Assembly (NCBI GenBank): GCA_017557925.1
Contig: JAFYWO010000161.1
Coordinates: 1-7,647 of the forward strand
DNA: 7,647 nucleotides
Reading direction: 5' to 3'
Source: Alphaproteobacteria bacterium
GTDB taxonomy: Bacteria > Pseudomonadota > Alphaproteobacteria > RF32 > CAG-239
Shown here: positions 7,213 through 7,647 of the stretch, one piece after another
Layout of the letters: every line of letters starts with the position of its first letter
Numbering within the stretch: the stretch's first letter is position 1
Made by a program: the position numbers and the translations under genes
The notes under the pieces: model-generated
Databases searched by the model: none
What the model was told of the DNA's origin: nothing
The model's input: only the letters and a program-made list of their open reading frames with translations

Positions 7213-7217
7213 ATAAT
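7212..7217 (+). promoter_or_regulatory. Possible -10 promoter element before the last gene
   Basis: A perfect TATAAT lies just after the terminator T-run and 23 bases before the GTG start. No good -35 hexamer stands 16-18 bases upstream (the bases there are TTATTT-like), and such hexamers are common by chance in AT-rich DNA. A start about 7 bases downstream would give a leader just long enough for the ribosome site. This is a weak candidate. Confidence 0.2.
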
Positions 7218-7228
7218 ATTTTTTATTG

Positions 7229-7235
7229 AAAGGAG
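7229..7235 (+). promoter_or_regulatory. Ribosome binding site fixing a GTG start
   Basis: AAAGGAG lies 5 bases before GTG at 7241. An in-frame TTG at 7226 overlaps this site and has no ribosome site of its own, so the GTG is chosen. Confidence 0.7.
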
Positions 7236-7240
7236 TAGTT

Positions 7241-7633
7241 GTGACTAATAACAGATATAATAAAACTAAAACGTTTGTAATAAATACATTAAAGAAAACA
7301 AATCCGTCAGTGCATCATGCAATAAAAGAAAAAAATAGAATAGAACCTATGAATATATTAGATGAAAATAAACATCAGTATATAAGTTGTGTCGGTTCAC
7401 AAGGTGGTTGGGGCTCTGCAGGTTTAACATTAGTAGGTGGTGCTGGTAAAGAAATTGGTGATATAAAAGATAAATTATCAAATCCTGAAGAACGAAAAAA
7501 ATACGGAGGAAGTTTAGGTGTATTAAAAGATAGTGTTAAAGATATGAAAAATAACCTATATGGAGCCGGTTATGGTTTAACATACCGCAAAAAAGGTGAT
7601 TGTAATAGTCTTTTAAAACGCAAAATTAAATAA
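7241..7633 (+). CDS. Small basic protein of unknown function, probable cargo ('moron') gene
   Basis: This encodes 130 residues from a GTG start behind AAAGGAG. I cannot name the family. Residues 1-44 are basic and polar. Residues 45-74 read HQYISCVGSQ...GLTLVGGAGKEIGD, with a glycine-rich centre. Residues 88-121 contain KYGGSLGVLKDSVKDMKNNLYGAGYGL and end in GDC. The spacing 'H.Y.SC ... G.GKE..D ... DS..D...N..G ... C' recalls small conserved domains found alone or at the C-termini of Rhs/polymorphic-toxin proteins; this is a memory-based resemblance, not a demonstrated match. No signal peptide or clear membrane helix is visible. Its base use differs from the phage genes: A exceeds T on the coding strand, and isoleucine is ATA in 6 of 8 cases, against 1 of 9 in terS. 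It sits alone behind a terminator where a scaffold or capsid gene would be expected. It could be an acquired accessory gene, an effector-like protein, or host DNA if the window crosses a junction. Confidence 0.7.
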   Translation: MTNNRYNKTKTFVINTLKKTNPSVHHAIKEKNRIEPMNILDENKHQYISCVGSQGGWGSAGLTLVGGAGKEIGDIKDKLSNPEERKKYGGSLGVLKDSVKDMKNNLYGAGYGLTYRKKGDCNSLLKRKIK

Positions 7634-7647
7634 TCCTTTATTTTTTA

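Noticed and set aside
7628..7647. Terminator at the right edge after the last gene
   Set aside because: Only a 6-base-pair all-AT stem (AAATAA with TTATTT) before a short T-run, which is too weak to call, and the window ends there.

Overview
The window is a segment of a tailed double-stranded DNA phage or prophage with podovirus-type morphology. It is AT-rich, tightly packed, and coded entirely on the + strand. Two gene products carry the identification: a large terminase with an intact ATPase and nuclease, and a portal of the short-tailed-phage head-to-tail connector family. A small terminase and a truncated tail protein of the kind found in podovirus tails agree with this. All seven reading frames close on ordinary TAA or TGA stops behind recognisable Shine-Dalgarno sites, so the standard bacterial code applies. 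The host cannot be named. AT richness and GGAG-type ribosome sites fit an AT-rich bacterium, and an uncultured gut alphaproteobacterium is a guess only.

Layout from left to right: (1) the 3' part of a tail nozzle/stabilisation-like gene running in from the left edge (1-1331); (2) two unrecognised genes, 1351-2685 and 2685-3734, that look like virion or receptor-contact proteins, the second with a C-terminal part resembling a laminin-G/concanavalin-like sandwich; (3) an intrinsic terminator; (4) terS (3793-4176) and terL (4192-5487); (5) a second terminator; (6) the portal gene (5546-7162); (7) a third terminator; (8) a small gene of different base and codon composition (7241-7633).

The tail proteins would complete the short tail and touch the host. 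TerS would select the phage DNA, and TerL would cut it and pump it through the portal ring. The order, with tail genes immediately before terS-terL-portal, suggests a circularly permuted map. The last gene sits where scaffold and capsid genes usually follow the portal. It has its own terminator in front and an A-rich rather than T-rich coding strand, so it looks like an acquired cargo ('moron') gene and is the least ordinary part of the window. No RNA genes, CRISPR arrays, insertion sequences or attachment sites were seen, and no gap between genes exceeds 100 bases.
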